A stretch of DNA of 32,401 bases, taken from assembly GCA_036267355.1 (NCBI GenBank), contig DATAWG010000063.1, positions 1 through 32,401 of the forward strand, written 5' to 3'. This DNA is from Pirellulales bacterium. Lineage in GTDB: Bacteria > Planctomycetota > Planctomycetia > Pirellulales > DATAWG01. Under the pieces are notes generated by a model. That model saw only the letters and a list, made by a program, of their open reading frames with translations, was not told the DNA's origin and ran no database searches. Position numbers and translations under genes: made by a program. Below, one piece after another: positions 8,463-16,774 of the stretch (position 1 is its first letter; each line of letters begins with the position of its first letter).

Positions 8463-8478
8463 TGGCACACGATCTGCA
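8463..8478 (+). promoter_or_regulatory. Sigma-54-like -24/-12 promoter of the + strand SDR gene
   Basis: TGGCACACGATCTGCA has the GG-N10-GC spacing and matches 10 of 12 defined positions of the RpoN consensus. The predicted start is near 8489, giving a leader of about 47 nt to the ATG at 8536. It lies back to back with the site at 8430-8445. Confidence 0.6.
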
Positions 8479-8535
8479 CAGAAACGCGACTGTTTGCGGA
8501 CTTTCCATTGCTGGCACCATAAAACAGAAAATACC

Positions 8536-9555
8536 ATGCCTCGTCGGGATGTATCCTCTTGGCTTACGATGCTCGGCTTGGGCGGTGCGATCGCAGTGGC
8601 GATGCGGTCGCGAACGGTTAGACGTTCGCGAAGTTTTGTCGGACAGAGCATAGTCATTACCGGCGGCTCGCGTGGGCTTGGGCTGGAGATGGCTCGACGC
8701 TGGGCGAGCGAGGGTGCTCGAATCACCATTTGTGGCCGCTCGGAGGAAAGCCTGCGACGCGCCGTGGAACGATTGAAGCGATTCGGCGGCGACGCGATGG
8801 GAGTAGTGTGCGATGTGAGGCGACGCGAGCAAGTGGAGACGTTCGTCGAAACGGTGGTTCGAGAGTTCGGCGGCATCGACGTCTTGGTCAACAACGCAGG
8901 CGTCATTCAAGCGGGACCGATTGAATGCATGACGCTCGACGACTTCGAAACCGCGATGGCGACGCATTTTTGGGGTCCACTCTACATGATCCGAGCGGCA
9001 TTGCCCTATCTGACCGCGAGCCGTCGAGCGGGCATTGTCAATATCGCTTCGATCGGCGGCGAAATTTCGGTGCCGCATCTTGTGCCATATAGCGCGAGCA
9101 AGTTTGCGTTGGTTGCCCTCTCTGACGGATTGGCTGCCGAATTGAGGCAATTTGGAATTCGCGTGACCACCGTTTGTCCAGGATTGATGCGTACGGGCAG
9201 CCACCGCAACGCCCTGTTCAAAGGGCGTCATCGCGCGGAATTTGCATGGTTCAGCATCAGCGACTCGCTGCCTGTCATCTCGATGAATTCGACTCGAGCG
9301 GCGCATCAAATCATCGAGGCGTGCCGCAACGGCCGACCCCACGTGCGGCTCACGTTGCCCGCAAAACTGGCCGTCCCGCTGGTGGCTGCGGCGCCGAGTC
9401 TGGCGATTACGGTTTTCAGAATGGTAAATCGGCTATTGCCATCTCCCATACGACCGAGCCCTCTGGCACACACCGGCGCGCAAAGCGCATCGCTTCTATC
9501 GCCGTCGATACTGACGACGCTCAGCGATTCGGCCGCGGTGAGGAATAACGAATAG
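8536..9555 (+). CDS. SDR-family oxidoreductase with N-terminal hydrophobic segment
   Basis: This 339-aa protein begins at the ATG at 8536 (an in-frame TTG at 8494 is less likely and would fall almost on the predicted transcription start). It carries TGGSRGLG (42-49), NNAG (119-122), Ser172 and Tyr185-x3-Lys189, a complete classical SDR site. A hydrophobic N-terminal stretch (LTMLGLGGAIAVAM, residues 10-23) could anchor it at the membrane. The C-terminal extension of roughly 90 residues (about 250-339) is longer than in small SDRs and also has hydrophobic parts. It is divergent from the SDR gene at 7583 and has its own sigma-54-like promoter. The substrate is unknown; membrane-associated SDRs of this shape often act on lipids or sterol-like ketones, which is only a suggestion. 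Confidence 0.88.
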   Translation: MPRRDVSSWLTMLGLGGAIAVAMRSRTVRRSRSFVGQSIVITGGSRGLGLEMARRWASEGARITICGRSEESLRRAVERLKRFGGDAMGVVCDVRRREQVETFVETVVREFGGIDVLVNNAGVIQAGPIECMTLDDFETAMATHFWGPLYMIRAALPYLTASRRAGIVNIASIGGEISVPHLVPYSASKFALVALSDGLAAELRQFGIRVTTVCPGLMRTGSHRNALFKGRHRAEFAWFSISDSLPVISMNSTRAAHQIIEACRNGRPHVRLTLPAKLAVPLVAAAPSLAITVFRMVNRLLPSPIRPSPLAHTGAQSASLLSPSILTTLSDSAAVRNNE

Positions 9556-9714
9556 GAATCGTGCGTTTTCACGCACAACGGCCGATTAAGCTCCGGCGAC
9601 TTGGCCGCCAAGGCCGGCAGGATGCTCGCTAATGTCAGCGCGACTTCCACCTCCGATCGAAAGACGGAGGAAACAGTCAAGCACTGAACGCCAGGAATGC
9701 TCGCCATTTGTCTT

Positions 9715-9830
9715 CCGCTTCGGCCGGCAGGCGGTTGCCCAGCCGAGAAAGATGTCGGAGGAACCCTGGATCAAGCGTTGCCCAAGAACGCTTCGCTTTC
9801 CTTCGTTGCCGCGCCAAACATTGCCACCGA
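9715..9830 (-). pseudogene. Possible DUF2252-like gene fragment
   Basis: On the - strand positions 9780-9739 read QRLIQGSSDIFLGW, which closely resembles a conserved core segment of DUF2252 proteins. The residues on either side do not continue the family and there is no start. About 110 bp farther upstream another frame reads AIAKFAEDDFGKL, also faintly DUF2252-like but in the wrong order. I treat it as debris of a decayed gene. Confidence 0.3.
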
Positions 9831-9856
9831 GGTTGGATATTACCGAGGGCGTCGCC

Positions 9857-10257
9857 TCAGCTTGCCGAAATCGTCTTCGGCAAACTTCGCAATCGCTTGG
9901 CGACGATCACATCGCCGCGCGTCGGCCAATTCAGCTTCTCGGTCTTCGCTTCGCCTCCGCGATGGGCTGTCACAGTTGCTGCCCAACGGGCTCTGGGATC
10001 GAACCGGTCGTTGCGTATCAATTGCCATTTCCTCGCCGGGAGAACCAGCACGACGGCGGGTATCCACATGCTCCACGGCAGGCGTTGCTTATCGGAGTTG
10101 GTTTACGCCCACGTGCCGACGAGCGCAAGGGCGGTTCCGAGCCTGCAATCATCTCGCTCACGCCCGTGTCGTTTGCAAACGCCAGCCATAGGCCCCACAT
10201 TCCCACCGCCGTAAGGAGCCAGCGCCACCATTGATGTCCGGCAAACATGATTTTCAT
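9857..10257 (-). pseudogene. Decayed small membrane-protein gene
   Basis: The ATG at 10257 opens a frame with MKIMFAGHQWWRWLL and GMWGLWLAFANDTGVSEMIAG, a membrane segment typical of small Mrp-E-like or conserved integral membrane proteins. Near 10141 the reading moves to another frame (LGTALALVGTWA), which meets a TAA at once and then continues as LPWSMWIPAVVLVLPARKW to a stop at 9857. One frameshift plus one stop therefore break an otherwise continuous two- to three-helix protein of about 130 residues. A well-conserved sigma-54-like promoter (10336-10351) still precedes it. The family name is uncertain. Confidence 0.5.
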
Positions 10258-10335
10258 CAGCAAAGCCCAGAGAAGTCGCCGGCCACTACGATCGCTCGAA
10301 CGCGGAAGCAACCGAGCCTGTCCGAGCAAGTCTAC

Positions 10336-10351
10336 AGCAACAGCCGGGCCA
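10336..10351 (-). promoter_or_regulatory. Sigma-54-like promoter ahead of the decayed membrane-protein gene
   Basis: Read on the - strand: TGGCCCGGCTGTTGCT. It matches 11 of 12 defined positions of TGGCACG-N4-TTGCW with correct spacing. The predicted start is near 10325, about 68 nt upstream of the ATG at 10257. Confidence 0.55.
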
Positions 10352-10416
10352 CTTAGTGTTTTCTGAAGTCTGCCGGTCAGCCGCTTCCGGCTTTGCCATC
10401 GCATGGCCTTGCCGAT

Positions 10417-11586
10417 TCAAGGCGAAAGAACGACCTTAATGCAGCCATCCTGCTTATCGCGAAACATCTTATACGCCGCGGGCGCCTCGGCCAGCTTGAT
10501 CCGGTGCGTGATCAAGAACGACGGATCGATTTCGTTCGCTTCGATCTTCTTCAACAGCGGAGCCAAATAGCGCTGCATGTGCGTTTGACCGGTTCGCCAA
10601 GTCAGGCCTTTATTCATGAACGCTCCCAACGGAATTTTGTCGAGAAATCCGATATAAACTCCGGGAGTGGAGATCGTGCCACCCTTGCGGCAGCATTTGA
10701 TCGCTTCGCGAACGACATGCGCGCGATCCGTGGCGAGGTACACCGCCGCCTTAACCTTGTCGACGACAGCGTCGATGCTTCCGCTGCCATGGGCTTCGCA
10801 TCCAACCGCGTCGATGCAGCGATCCGGTCCGCGGGCTTTGGTCATTTCCATGAGCCGGTCGTAGACGGTTTCCTTCGAAAAGTCGATCGTCTCCGCATTT
10901 CCTTTTTCGGCCAAGCGAAGACGTTCCGGCACGCAGTCGATCGCAATCACTCTTCCGGCGCCGAGCATCCACGCGCTGCGAATCGTAAATTGCCCGACGG
11001 GACCACACCCCCAGACCGCGACGGTATCTCCCCGTTCGATATCGCAGTTCTCCGCCGCCATGTAGCCGGTCGGAAAGATGTCCGACAGGAACAGCACTTG
11101 TTCGTCGCGCAAATCCGACTCGATCTTAATCGGCCCGACATCGGCATAGGGAACGCGCAGATATTCCGCTTGGCCGCCGGCGAACCCGCCGAGCATGTGC
11201 GAATAACCGTAAAGTCCAGCGGGCGAAGAACCCATTTCCTTGCGCGCCATCTCAGCGTTCGGATTCGAGGTGTCGCAGAGCGAAAACAATCCCTTTTCGC
11301 AAAACCAACACTTTCCGCATGAAATCGTGAACGGCACGACCACGCGGTCTCCCTTCTTCAACTTGCGCACTTCGCTGCCGACTTCGACGACTTCGCCCAT
11401 CGGCTCATGGCCTAGAACGTCGCCCTCTTCCATCGTGGGCACAAGGCCGTCGTAGAGATGCAAATCCGACCCGCAAATGGCGGTAGCCGTGATTCGGATG
11501 ATCGCATCCGTCGGAGCAAGTATTTTCGGATCGGGCACAGTGTCAACCCGGACGTCTTCTTTCCCGTGCCAACAGAGAGCTCTCAT
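10417..11586 (-). CDS. Zinc-dependent alcohol dehydrogenase (medium-chain, formaldehyde-dehydrogenase-like)
   Basis: This 389-aa MDR-family enzyme has the catalytic zinc ligands Cys38 (ICGSDLH) and His60-Glu61 (LGHEPMG), and the structural-zinc quartet Cys90, Cys93, Cys96 and Cys104. A GCGPVG nucleotide-binding loop follows, then a C-terminal part with an internal insertion around [12 protein letters not shown] like that of glutathione-independent formaldehyde dehydrogenases. The ATG at 11586 is chosen over the upstream in-frame start at 11667 because AAAGGAG precedes it at ideal spacing and the family begins there. Its closest relative in the window is the enzyme at 12931. The likely reaction is NAD-linked oxidation of small alcohols or aldehydes. 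A sigma-54-like promoter lies at 11631-11646. Confidence 0.9.
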   Translation of the reverse strand: MRALCWHGKEDVRVDTVPDPKILAPTDAIIRITATAICGSDLHLYDGLVPTMEEGDVLGHEPMGEVVEVGSEVRKLKKGDRVVVPFTISCGKCWFCEKGLFSLCDTSNPNAEMARKEMGSSPAGLYGYSHMLGGFAGGQAEYLRVPYADVGPIKIESDLRDEQVLFLSDIFPTGYMAAENCDIERGDTVAVWGCGPVGQFTIRSAWMLGAGRVIAIDCVPERLRLAEKGNAETIDFSKETVYDRLMEMTKARGPDRCIDAVGCEAHGSGSIDAVVDKVKAAVYLATDRAHVVREAIKCCRKGGTISTPGVYIGFLDKIPLGAFMNKGLTWRTGQTHMQRYLAPLLKKIEANEIDPSFLITHRIKLAEAPAAYKMFRDKQDGCIKVVLSP

Positions 11587-11630
11587 GACGGACTCCTTTG
11601 TGCGAAGAGAAACGCAGGCTACAGCGACAG

Positions 11631-11646
11631 AGCAAACATCGCGCCG
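11631..11646 (-). promoter_or_regulatory. Sigma-54-like promoter of the alcohol dehydrogenase at 10417-11586
   Basis: Read on the - strand: CGGCGCGATGTTTGCT, 10 of 12 consensus positions, GG-N10-GC spacing, perfect TTGCT. The predicted start is near 11620, about 34 nt from the ATG. It lies inside the longer open frame that would use the 11667 start, which is a further reason to reject that start. Confidence 0.6.
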
Positions 11647-11804
11647 CGACGGCTGCCGCGATGGCAACCGAAGCAGCGGCCCCGATTCGATCGACGATCA
11701 AGTCGATTGCCCGCAACGGCTCGACGCTACGTTTGCTTGAATCGCCCAAGGCGAAGTCGGCGACACACGGCAAGTAGGTGTTCGTTTCACGACCGGAAGC
11801 AGCT

Positions 11805-12668
11805 CTATCGATCGAGAAGAAACCGGAGTAAAGCGCGGTTTACTTCGGCTGGTTTCTCCTCATGCGGCAGATGGCCACACTGCGGTATTGATACAAACTC
11901 CGGCCGCTCGGCCATTTCGTGCCAAACTTCCCGAAAATCCCACATCTTGCCGCCAATCGCAAATTCTTCGCCCCAGAGCACCAGCGTCGGACAAGCGATC
12001 AATATGTCCTTATCTTCCTCGTCTTGAGCGACGTCTTCTTCGCCCGCCCGATAGTCGCTGAATGCGCCACGCAGCGCGCCCGGTTGCGAATAAGCACGGA
12101 GGTACACCCCAATTTCTTCCGGCGTGAACGGCTCAGGGTCGTGGCACCAAGTGGAGAAAATAAAGCGCAGCCAGATTTCCTCGCGACCACTAATCAATGC
12201 TTCGGGCAAATCGTGGACGTTGTTGAAAATGAAAAACCAGTGGCCGCGAGCGATGCGCGCATCCATTCGCTCGAAGATGATCCGCGTCGGAATGTTGTCC
12301 ATCACTACCAAGCGCTCGACCGCATCGGGATAGTCTTTGACGAAACGGGTCGCTACTCGTGCTCCGCGGTCGTGGCCGACGATCGCCGCCTTTGAAATGT
12401 CGAGACGGCGCATCAACTCGCGTATGTCGCGCGCCATTGTCCGTTTGTCGTAGCCGGCGGCAGGCTTCTCCGTGCCGCCATAGCCGCGCAAATCAGGGGC
12501 AATCACTCGGTAATGTTCGGCGAGCACGGGAATCTGGTGCCGCCAGCAATACCACGTCTCGGGAAAGCCGTGGAGCAGTAAGACCGCCGGACCGTCGCCA
12601 ACCTCGGCATAGTGCATCCGAATGCCGTTCACGTGAGTCGTGTGATGAGAAGCCGCTGGTTTGTCCAT
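11805..12668 (-). CDS. Alpha/beta-hydrolase (epoxide hydrolase / haloacetate dehalogenase type)
   Basis: This 287-aa alpha/beta-fold hydrolase has the oxyanion-hole motif HGFPETW (from residue 33), the nucleophile elbow GHDRGA with Asp100 as nucleophile, a cap domain, and a C-terminal GHLPHEEKP providing the catalytic His. An Asp nucleophile rather than Ser points to epoxide hydrolases or haloalkane/haloacetate dehalogenases, which work through an alkyl-enzyme ester. The open frame extends upstream to 12932, but family alignment begins at the ATG at 12668 and the predicted promoter at 12767-12782 lies inside the extension, so I use the shorter start. No strong ribosome-binding site is visible. 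It is divergent from the zinc dehydrogenase at 12931. Confidence 0.88.
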   Translation of the reverse strand: MDKPAASHHTTHVNGIRMHYAEVGDGPAVLLLHGFPETWYCWRHQIPVLAEHYRVIAPDLRGYGGTEKPAAGYDKRTMARDIRELMRRLDISKAAIVGHDRGARVATRFVKDYPDAVERLVVMDNIPTRIIFERMDARIARGHWFFIFNNVHDLPEALISGREEIWLRFIFSTWCHDPEPFTPEEIGVYLRAYSQPGALRGAFSDYRAGEEDVAQDEEDKDILIACPTLVLWGEEFAIGGKMWDFREVWHEMAERPEFVSIPQCGHLPHEEKPAEVNRALLRFLLDR

Positions 12669-12766
12669 CGAAGAATTTTTTTTCAAAGAGAAGAATGCTG
12701 GCCGAAAAAGTTTCCGCATTTGCCAGCCGCCGAAGCCCGCAGCCGCCTCCCATGGCGAAAACGCTG

Positions 12767-12782
12767 AGCAAAATACGTTCCA
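12767..12782 (-). promoter_or_regulatory. Sigma-54-like promoter of the alpha/beta-hydrolase
   Basis: Read on the - strand: TGGAACGTATTTTGCT, matching 11 of 12 defined positions with exact spacing. The predicted start is near 12756, about 88 nt before the ATG at 12668. Confidence 0.65.
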
Positions 12783-12826
12783 CAGACAGGTGTCGCGAAC
12801 GACAATTCGACATCGTCGGAGAGTCT

Positions 12827-12842
12827 GGGCATGGCGATTGCG
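12827..12842 (+). promoter_or_regulatory. Sigma-54-like promoter of the alcohol dehydrogenase at 12931
   Basis: GGGCATGGCGATTGCG keeps GG-N10-GC and TTGC and matches 9 of 12 positions. The predicted start is near 12853, about 78 nt before the ATG. It lies 44 bp from the divergent hydrolase promoter. Confidence 0.5.
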
Positions 12843-12930
12843 TGGTAACCGGGGCAGGCTCAAGGGTCCGCATATCCCAGTCAGCGAATTGCGATTCTGC
12901 CGGTTAGAGCACCTCGACGGAGGACGACCC

Positions 12931-14208
12931 ATGAAAGCGGTAGTGTTTCACGGCCTGGGCGACATTCGGCTGGATGAGGTGCCTGAGCCGAAAATCCAGA
13001 AGTCAACCGACGCCCTCGTTCGCATCACCGCCAGCGCCATCTGCGGCACCGATCTGCACATGGTGAGAGGCACCATGCCGGGAATGAAGCCGGGCACCAT
13101 CCTCGGACACGAAGCGGTCGGAGTGGTCGAAGAATTCGGCAGCGCGGTGCAGGGATTCAAACATGGCGACCGGGTCGTTATCCCGTCGACGGTTTGTTGC
13201 GGGCAATGCTCGTATTGCTTGGCCGGCTACACGTCGCAATGCGACAACGCCAATCCAAACGGGCCGCAGGCCGGCACGGCTTTTTTCGGTGGCCCCACGA
13301 CCACGGGCCCGCTCGACGGATTGCAAGCCGAATTCGCGCGTGTGCCGCTGGCCGACGCTAACCTCGTAAAACTTCCCGAGGAAATCGGCGATGATCAAGC
13401 CATCTTATTGTCGGATATTTTTCCCACGGGTTACTTTGGAGCCGACATCGCCGAGATCAAGCCCGGCGACACGCTGGCCGTCTTCGGGTGCGGACCGGTT
13501 GGACTCTTCGCAATCATCAGTGCTCGGCTCCTTGGAGCAGGCCGAATTTTCGCTATCGATCATCTAGCCGATCGGCTCGACAAGGCAAAGGAACTCGGCG
13601 CCGAACCGGTCAATTTCGATGAACAGAGCCCAACCGACTTTCTAAAAGAACAAACCAAAGGCATTGGCGTTTTGCGGGCAATCGACGCGGTCGGTGTGGA
13701 TGCCGTCATGCCGGAGCGCGGGCCGGCTTATGCACAGGCAAAGGCTATGAAGTCGACATTCAAGGAAGAACTTAAGGAAGCGGCAAAGGACGGGACGGGC
13801 AAGACTTGGCGCGGTCAATGGGCGCCGGGCGATGCGCCATCGCAGGTGTCGCAGTGGGCCGTCGAATCACTGGCCAAGGCTGGCACGCTCTCGATCATCG
13901 GCGTTTACCCCGAGACAATGAGGCGATTCCCTATCGGCAACGCGACGATGAAGAATTTAACGATGCAAATGGGCAATTGTCCGCATCGAAAATATCTGCC
14001 TAAACTAATCGAAATCGTGCAATCCGGAACCATCGACCCAAGGCAAGTGCTGACGAAACTCGAGCCGATGTCTGACGTTATCGCCGCCTACAAAGAATTC
14101 GACAAGCGACGACCCGGATGGATCAAAGTCGAACTGATCCCGGATAACCAGCCGGAAATCGGATCGGGCGGCACATGGTCGGGTTCGCGGTTGCCAAGAG
14201 TGCCGTAG
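12931..14208 (+). CDS. Zinc-dependent alcohol dehydrogenase (glutathione-independent formaldehyde dehydrogenase-like)
   Basis: This 425-aa MDR enzyme has Cys38 and His60-Glu61 for catalytic zinc, and Cys90, Cys93, Cys96 and Cys104 for structural zinc, followed by GCGPVG at the Rossmann fold. It has an inserted segment near ERGPAYAQAKAMKSTFKEEL, longer than in its relative at 10417. The frame is open upstream from 12661, but the ATG at 12931 has GGAGG at 12919-12923 and is where the family starts. Like its neighbours it probably oxidises small alcohols, formaldehyde or related aldehydes with NAD. Two related enzymes in one cluster suggest different substrates. The short extra C-terminal tail (after KVELIPDN) looks unstructured. 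Confidence 0.9.
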   Translation: MKAVVFHGLGDIRLDEVPEPKIQKSTDALVRITASAICGTDLHMVRGTMPGMKPGTILGHEAVGVVEEFGSAVQGFKHGDRVVIPSTVCCGQCSYCLAGYTSQCDNANPNGPQAGTAFFGGPTTTGPLDGLQAEFARVPLADANLVKLPEEIGDDQAILLSDIFPTGYFGADIAEIKPGDTLAVFGCGPVGLFAIISARLLGAGRIFAIDHLADRLDKAKELGAEPVNFDEQSPTDFLKEQTKGIGVLRAIDAVGVDAVMPERGPAYAQAKAMKSTFKEELKEAAKDGTGKTWRGQWAPGDAPSQVSQWAVESLAKAGTLSIIGVYPETMRRFPIGNATMKNLTMQMGNCPHRKYLPKLIEIVQSGTIDPRQVLTKLEPMSDVIAAYKEFDKRRPGWIKVELIPDNQPEIGSGGTWSGSRLPRVP

Positions 14209-14633
14209 AGCCTCGCCTTGGATTGGTGGGGAGCTCCTGCTCGGGCCGTCATTCCGAGCGATTTCCTTTCTCGGCAGCCGTGAATGGCGATTTCCGCCAC
14301 GACGGAAGGGGCGGATTACCGCTGGCACACTGCGGGATTTCCTATGGCCGTCGATCCGTGTGCGTGCATCTTTAATCGCATTGGTTGCGACGGCCTGTGA
14401 GTTCGCGCACCTGACTCGATGTCCGCCGATTCGCGATGCGCATGGCACGGTGGCAGCGCTGCAACCGCTGCGCATTTGTCGTGATTCGTTTGTGACCAAC
14501 GCCTCGCTCGAAGAACGAGTGGTTTGTCGAACGGACAAGCGTTTCCATCAAGCAAAAGATGATGGAACACGGTTTGCATTTCGCCAGAACCGCTTCCTGG
14601 AAATGCTGAGAAGCGATCGAGAATTACCGGGAT
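14209..14633 (+). other. Intergenic region upstream of the glycan operon
   Basis: There is no recognisable gene on either strand. It probably carries the promoter of the following operon. The one candidate is a weak sigma-54-like site at 14443-14458; no rho-independent terminator for the dehydrogenase gene is obvious. Confidence 0.5.
14443..14458 (+). promoter_or_regulatory. Weak sigma-54-like site ahead of the glycan operon
   Basis: TGGCACGGTGGCAGCG has a perfect -24 half (TGGCACG) and GG-N10-GC spacing but a poor -12 half (9 of 12 positions). The leader to 14634 would be about 165 nt, longer than for the other sites, so this one is doubtful. Confidence 0.25.
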
Positions 14634-15764
14634 ATGCGAGACGGCGCGATGACGTGCTCAGTGACGCAGAATCGATTCGTCGAAGCCGCGCGAGAGATCG
14701 TTGTCTTACGAGCGCTTTATCTGGGCGACCTGTTATGCGCCATACCGTTTTTTCGCGCGCTTCGGGAAGCGGCGCCGCGCGCTCGGATCGCACTGGCGAG
14801 TCTTCCCTGGGCGCATGCGTTTGTCGAGCACTTCGCCGAATTCATCGACGAATTCATCGCATTTCCGGGCTTTCCCGGCCTGCTGGAACAAAGTGTCGAA
14901 CCCCGGCGGGTTGGGCGATTCTTGCTGCAAATGCAAGCTCGGCAATTCGACCTCGCGATTCAGTTGCAAGGAAGCGGCCGACATGCGAACGAGGCAATCT
15001 CGCTTTTCGGAGCGGATCGCATGGCCGGCTATTACACTTCCGGCGACTATTGTCCCGACAAGGAAACGTTTCTGGCGTATCCGACCGACGTGCCTGAAAT
15101 CCACCGGCATCTGAAACTGCTTGAGCGATTGGGGATTTCGGCCGCGGACGACGCGCTCTTTTTTCCGGTCCGAGAGGAGGACGATGCTCGGCTTGCCGAG
15201 GCGCGGATCTTGCATCGACTCGGCTCCGATTTTATCTGCGTGCACGCGGGGGGCAAGCTCGCCACGCGCCGCTGGCCGGCCGAACGATTCGCCGCAGTTG
15301 CCCACGCGCTCTCGGCAGATGGATTTGCGATTGCATTGACCGGGGTCGAAGGCGAACGAGCGATTATGAATGCCGTCGAGCAGCAGTTGGAATTCGGTGT
15401 GGCCAATCTGTGTGGTCAAACCGATCTCGGCTTGCTGGTCGCACTCGTCCGCCGTGCGCGATTGGTAATCACCAATGACACCGGTATGTCGCATATCGCA
15501 GCCGCAGTGCGAACGCCGAGCGTGGTCATCGGCCTAGGCTCGGACTTGCAACGCTGGGCGCCGCTCGACCGCCGCCTGCATCGGGTTGTATCGCGACCGG
15601 TGGATTGCCGCCCGTGCGAATTCGCGGACTGCCCGATCGGATTCACTTGCGCCGAGTCGATTTCGCCGCAAATGGTGATCGACGTTTGCCGCCAAACGCT
15701 TTCCGAATCGCGAACGAACTCGCTTGGTCGAGAAATCATGTCGCCGGCGCCGGCAGCTTATTGA
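14634..15764 (+). CDS. GT9-family glycosyltransferase (ADP-heptose:LPS heptosyltransferase-like)
   Basis: This 376-aa protein has the GT9 GT-B fold. The N-terminal domain begins VLRALYLGDLLCAIPFFRAL, the usual GDL...PF motif. The C-terminal domain has CVHAGGKLATRRWPAERFA, then TGVEGER, and the donor-binding region LVITNDTGMSHIAAAV, which contains the family's NDTG-x-x-H signature. A Cys-rich stretch (DCRPCEFADCPIGFTC) near the end is typical of planctomycete and cyanobacterial GT9 enzymes. It opens the + strand operon. The start may be the ATG at 14634 or the in-frame ATG at 14649; neither has a clear ribosome-binding site. The donor is probably ADP-heptose, made by HldE and GmhB of the same operon. 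Confidence 0.85.
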   Translation: MRDGAMTCSVTQNRFVEAAREIVVLRALYLGDLLCAIPFFRALREAAPRARIALASLPWAHAFVEHFAEFIDEFIAFPGFPGLLEQSVEPRRVGRFLLQMQARQFDLAIQLQGSGRHANEAISLFGADRMAGYYTSGDYCPDKETFLAYPTDVPEIHRHLKLLERLGISAADDALFFPVREEDDARLAEARILHRLGSDFICVHAGGKLATRRWPAERFAAVAHALSADGFAIALTGVEGERAIMNAVEQQLEFGVANLCGQTDLGLLVALVRRARLVITNDTGMSHIAAAVRTPSVVIGLGSDLQRWAPLDRRLHRVVSRPVDCRPCEFADCPIGFTCAESISPQMVIDVCRQTLSESRTNSLGREIMSPAPAAY

Positions 15765-15778
15765 AAGGAAATTGTCCG

Positions 15779-16774
15779 ATGCGCCGACTGAAAATCTTCA
15801 CTTGGCATGTACACGGAAATTATCTGTGGTATTTGTCGCAAGTGCCGCACGACCTTTATTTGCCGGTCGCGCCGGGACGCGAGGGAGGATTTGGTGGTCG
15901 CGGCAAAACGTTTCCCTTTGCCGACAATATCCATGACGTGCCGCTCGATGAAGTGGCGTCTCAGGAGTTTGATTGCATTTTGTTTCAGCTTCGTCGGAAT
16001 TTCGAAGTTGATCAGCATGAAATCCTATCCAAGGCGCAACGGCGATTGCCGCGCATCTATCTGGAACACGATCCGCCGCAACAGAATCCGACCGACCAGC
16101 GGCACTGGGTCAACGATCCGAACATTTTGTTGGTGCATGTGACGCCGTTCAATGCCCTGATGTGGGACAGCGGGCGATCGCCGACGCGTGTCATCGACCA
16201 TGGCGTGCTGGTGCCCAACGGCGTGAAACACACGGGCCGCAAAGACTCCGGCGTCGTGGTGATTAACCATTTGCAATCCCGCGGGCGGCGGTTGGGAGTC
16301 GATGTGTTCACTACGGCGCGCGAACAAGTTCCTCTCGATTTGGTCGGAATGGCGGCCGAAGAACTGGGCGGAATCGGTGAAATTCCTCCGACCGAATTGG
16401 CCGGCTTCATCGCCGACTACCGGTTCTTCTTCAATCCGATTCGCTACACCAGCCTGGGACTTGCGGTGATCGAGGCCATGATGATCGGCATGCCGATCCT
16501 CGGAATGGCAACCACGGAAATGGTCACCGCGATACAAAACGGGGTGTCGGGCTATGTGGAAACCGAGCTTTCCAAACTGATCGAACATATGCGGCGTCTT
16601 TTGGCCGATCCGGGCGAGGCGCGGCGCCTCGGCCGCAATGCCCGGTTGTTTGCCCTCGAACGTTTCAATATCGATCGTTTCGTTCGCGATTGGAAGCAAG
16701 CGTTCGCCGACGTGACCGGAATGTCAAGCGCTCCGGCCGACAACGCCTTAGCCGTGGAAGAGATTGCATCATGA
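15779..16774 (+). CDS. GT4-like glycosyltransferase
   Basis: This 331-aa protein has a short N-terminal domain starting LKIFTWHVHGNYLWYLSQV and a C-terminal GT-B domain with FFFNPIRYTSLGLAVIEAMM, the E-x7-E-like donor site of GT4 enzymes. The ATG at 15779 follows GAAAGGAAA and the upstream open frame is ignored, since family similarity starts here. It begins 15 bp after the first GT9 gene and its stop overlaps the next gene's start (ATGA at 16771). The acceptor and sugar are unknown. The N-terminal domain is shorter than in typical GT4 proteins. Confidence 0.8.
   Translation: MRRLKIFTWHVHGNYLWYLSQVPHDLYLPVAPGREGGFGGRGKTFPFADNIHDVPLDEVASQEFDCILFQLRRNFEVDQHEILSKAQRRLPRIYLEHDPPQQNPTDQRHWVNDPNILLVHVTPFNALMWDSGRSPTRVIDHGVLVPNGVKHTGRKDSGVVVINHLQSRGRRLGVDVFTTAREQVPLDLVGMAAEELGGIGEIPPTELAGFIADYRFFFNPIRYTSLGLAVIEAMMIGMPILGMATTEMVTAIQNGVSGYVETELSKLIEHMRRLLADPGEARRLGRNARLFALERFNIDRFVRDWKQAFADVTGMSSAPADNALAVEEIAS

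Noticed and set aside
8256-9342. Two long - strand open frames across the SDR genes
   Set aside because: Both are shadows of the divergent SDR genes, which carry complete catalytic sites and ribosome-binding sites.
9632-10234. Open frames of up to 200 codons on the + strand
   Set aside because: They are Arg-rich with no motif and lie opposite the membrane-protein pseudogene; the - strand gives the meaningful peptides.
12661-12930. Upstream extension of the zinc dehydrogenase
   Set aside because: The family starts at the ATG at 12931 with GGAGG upstream, and the extension overlaps divergent promoter DNA.
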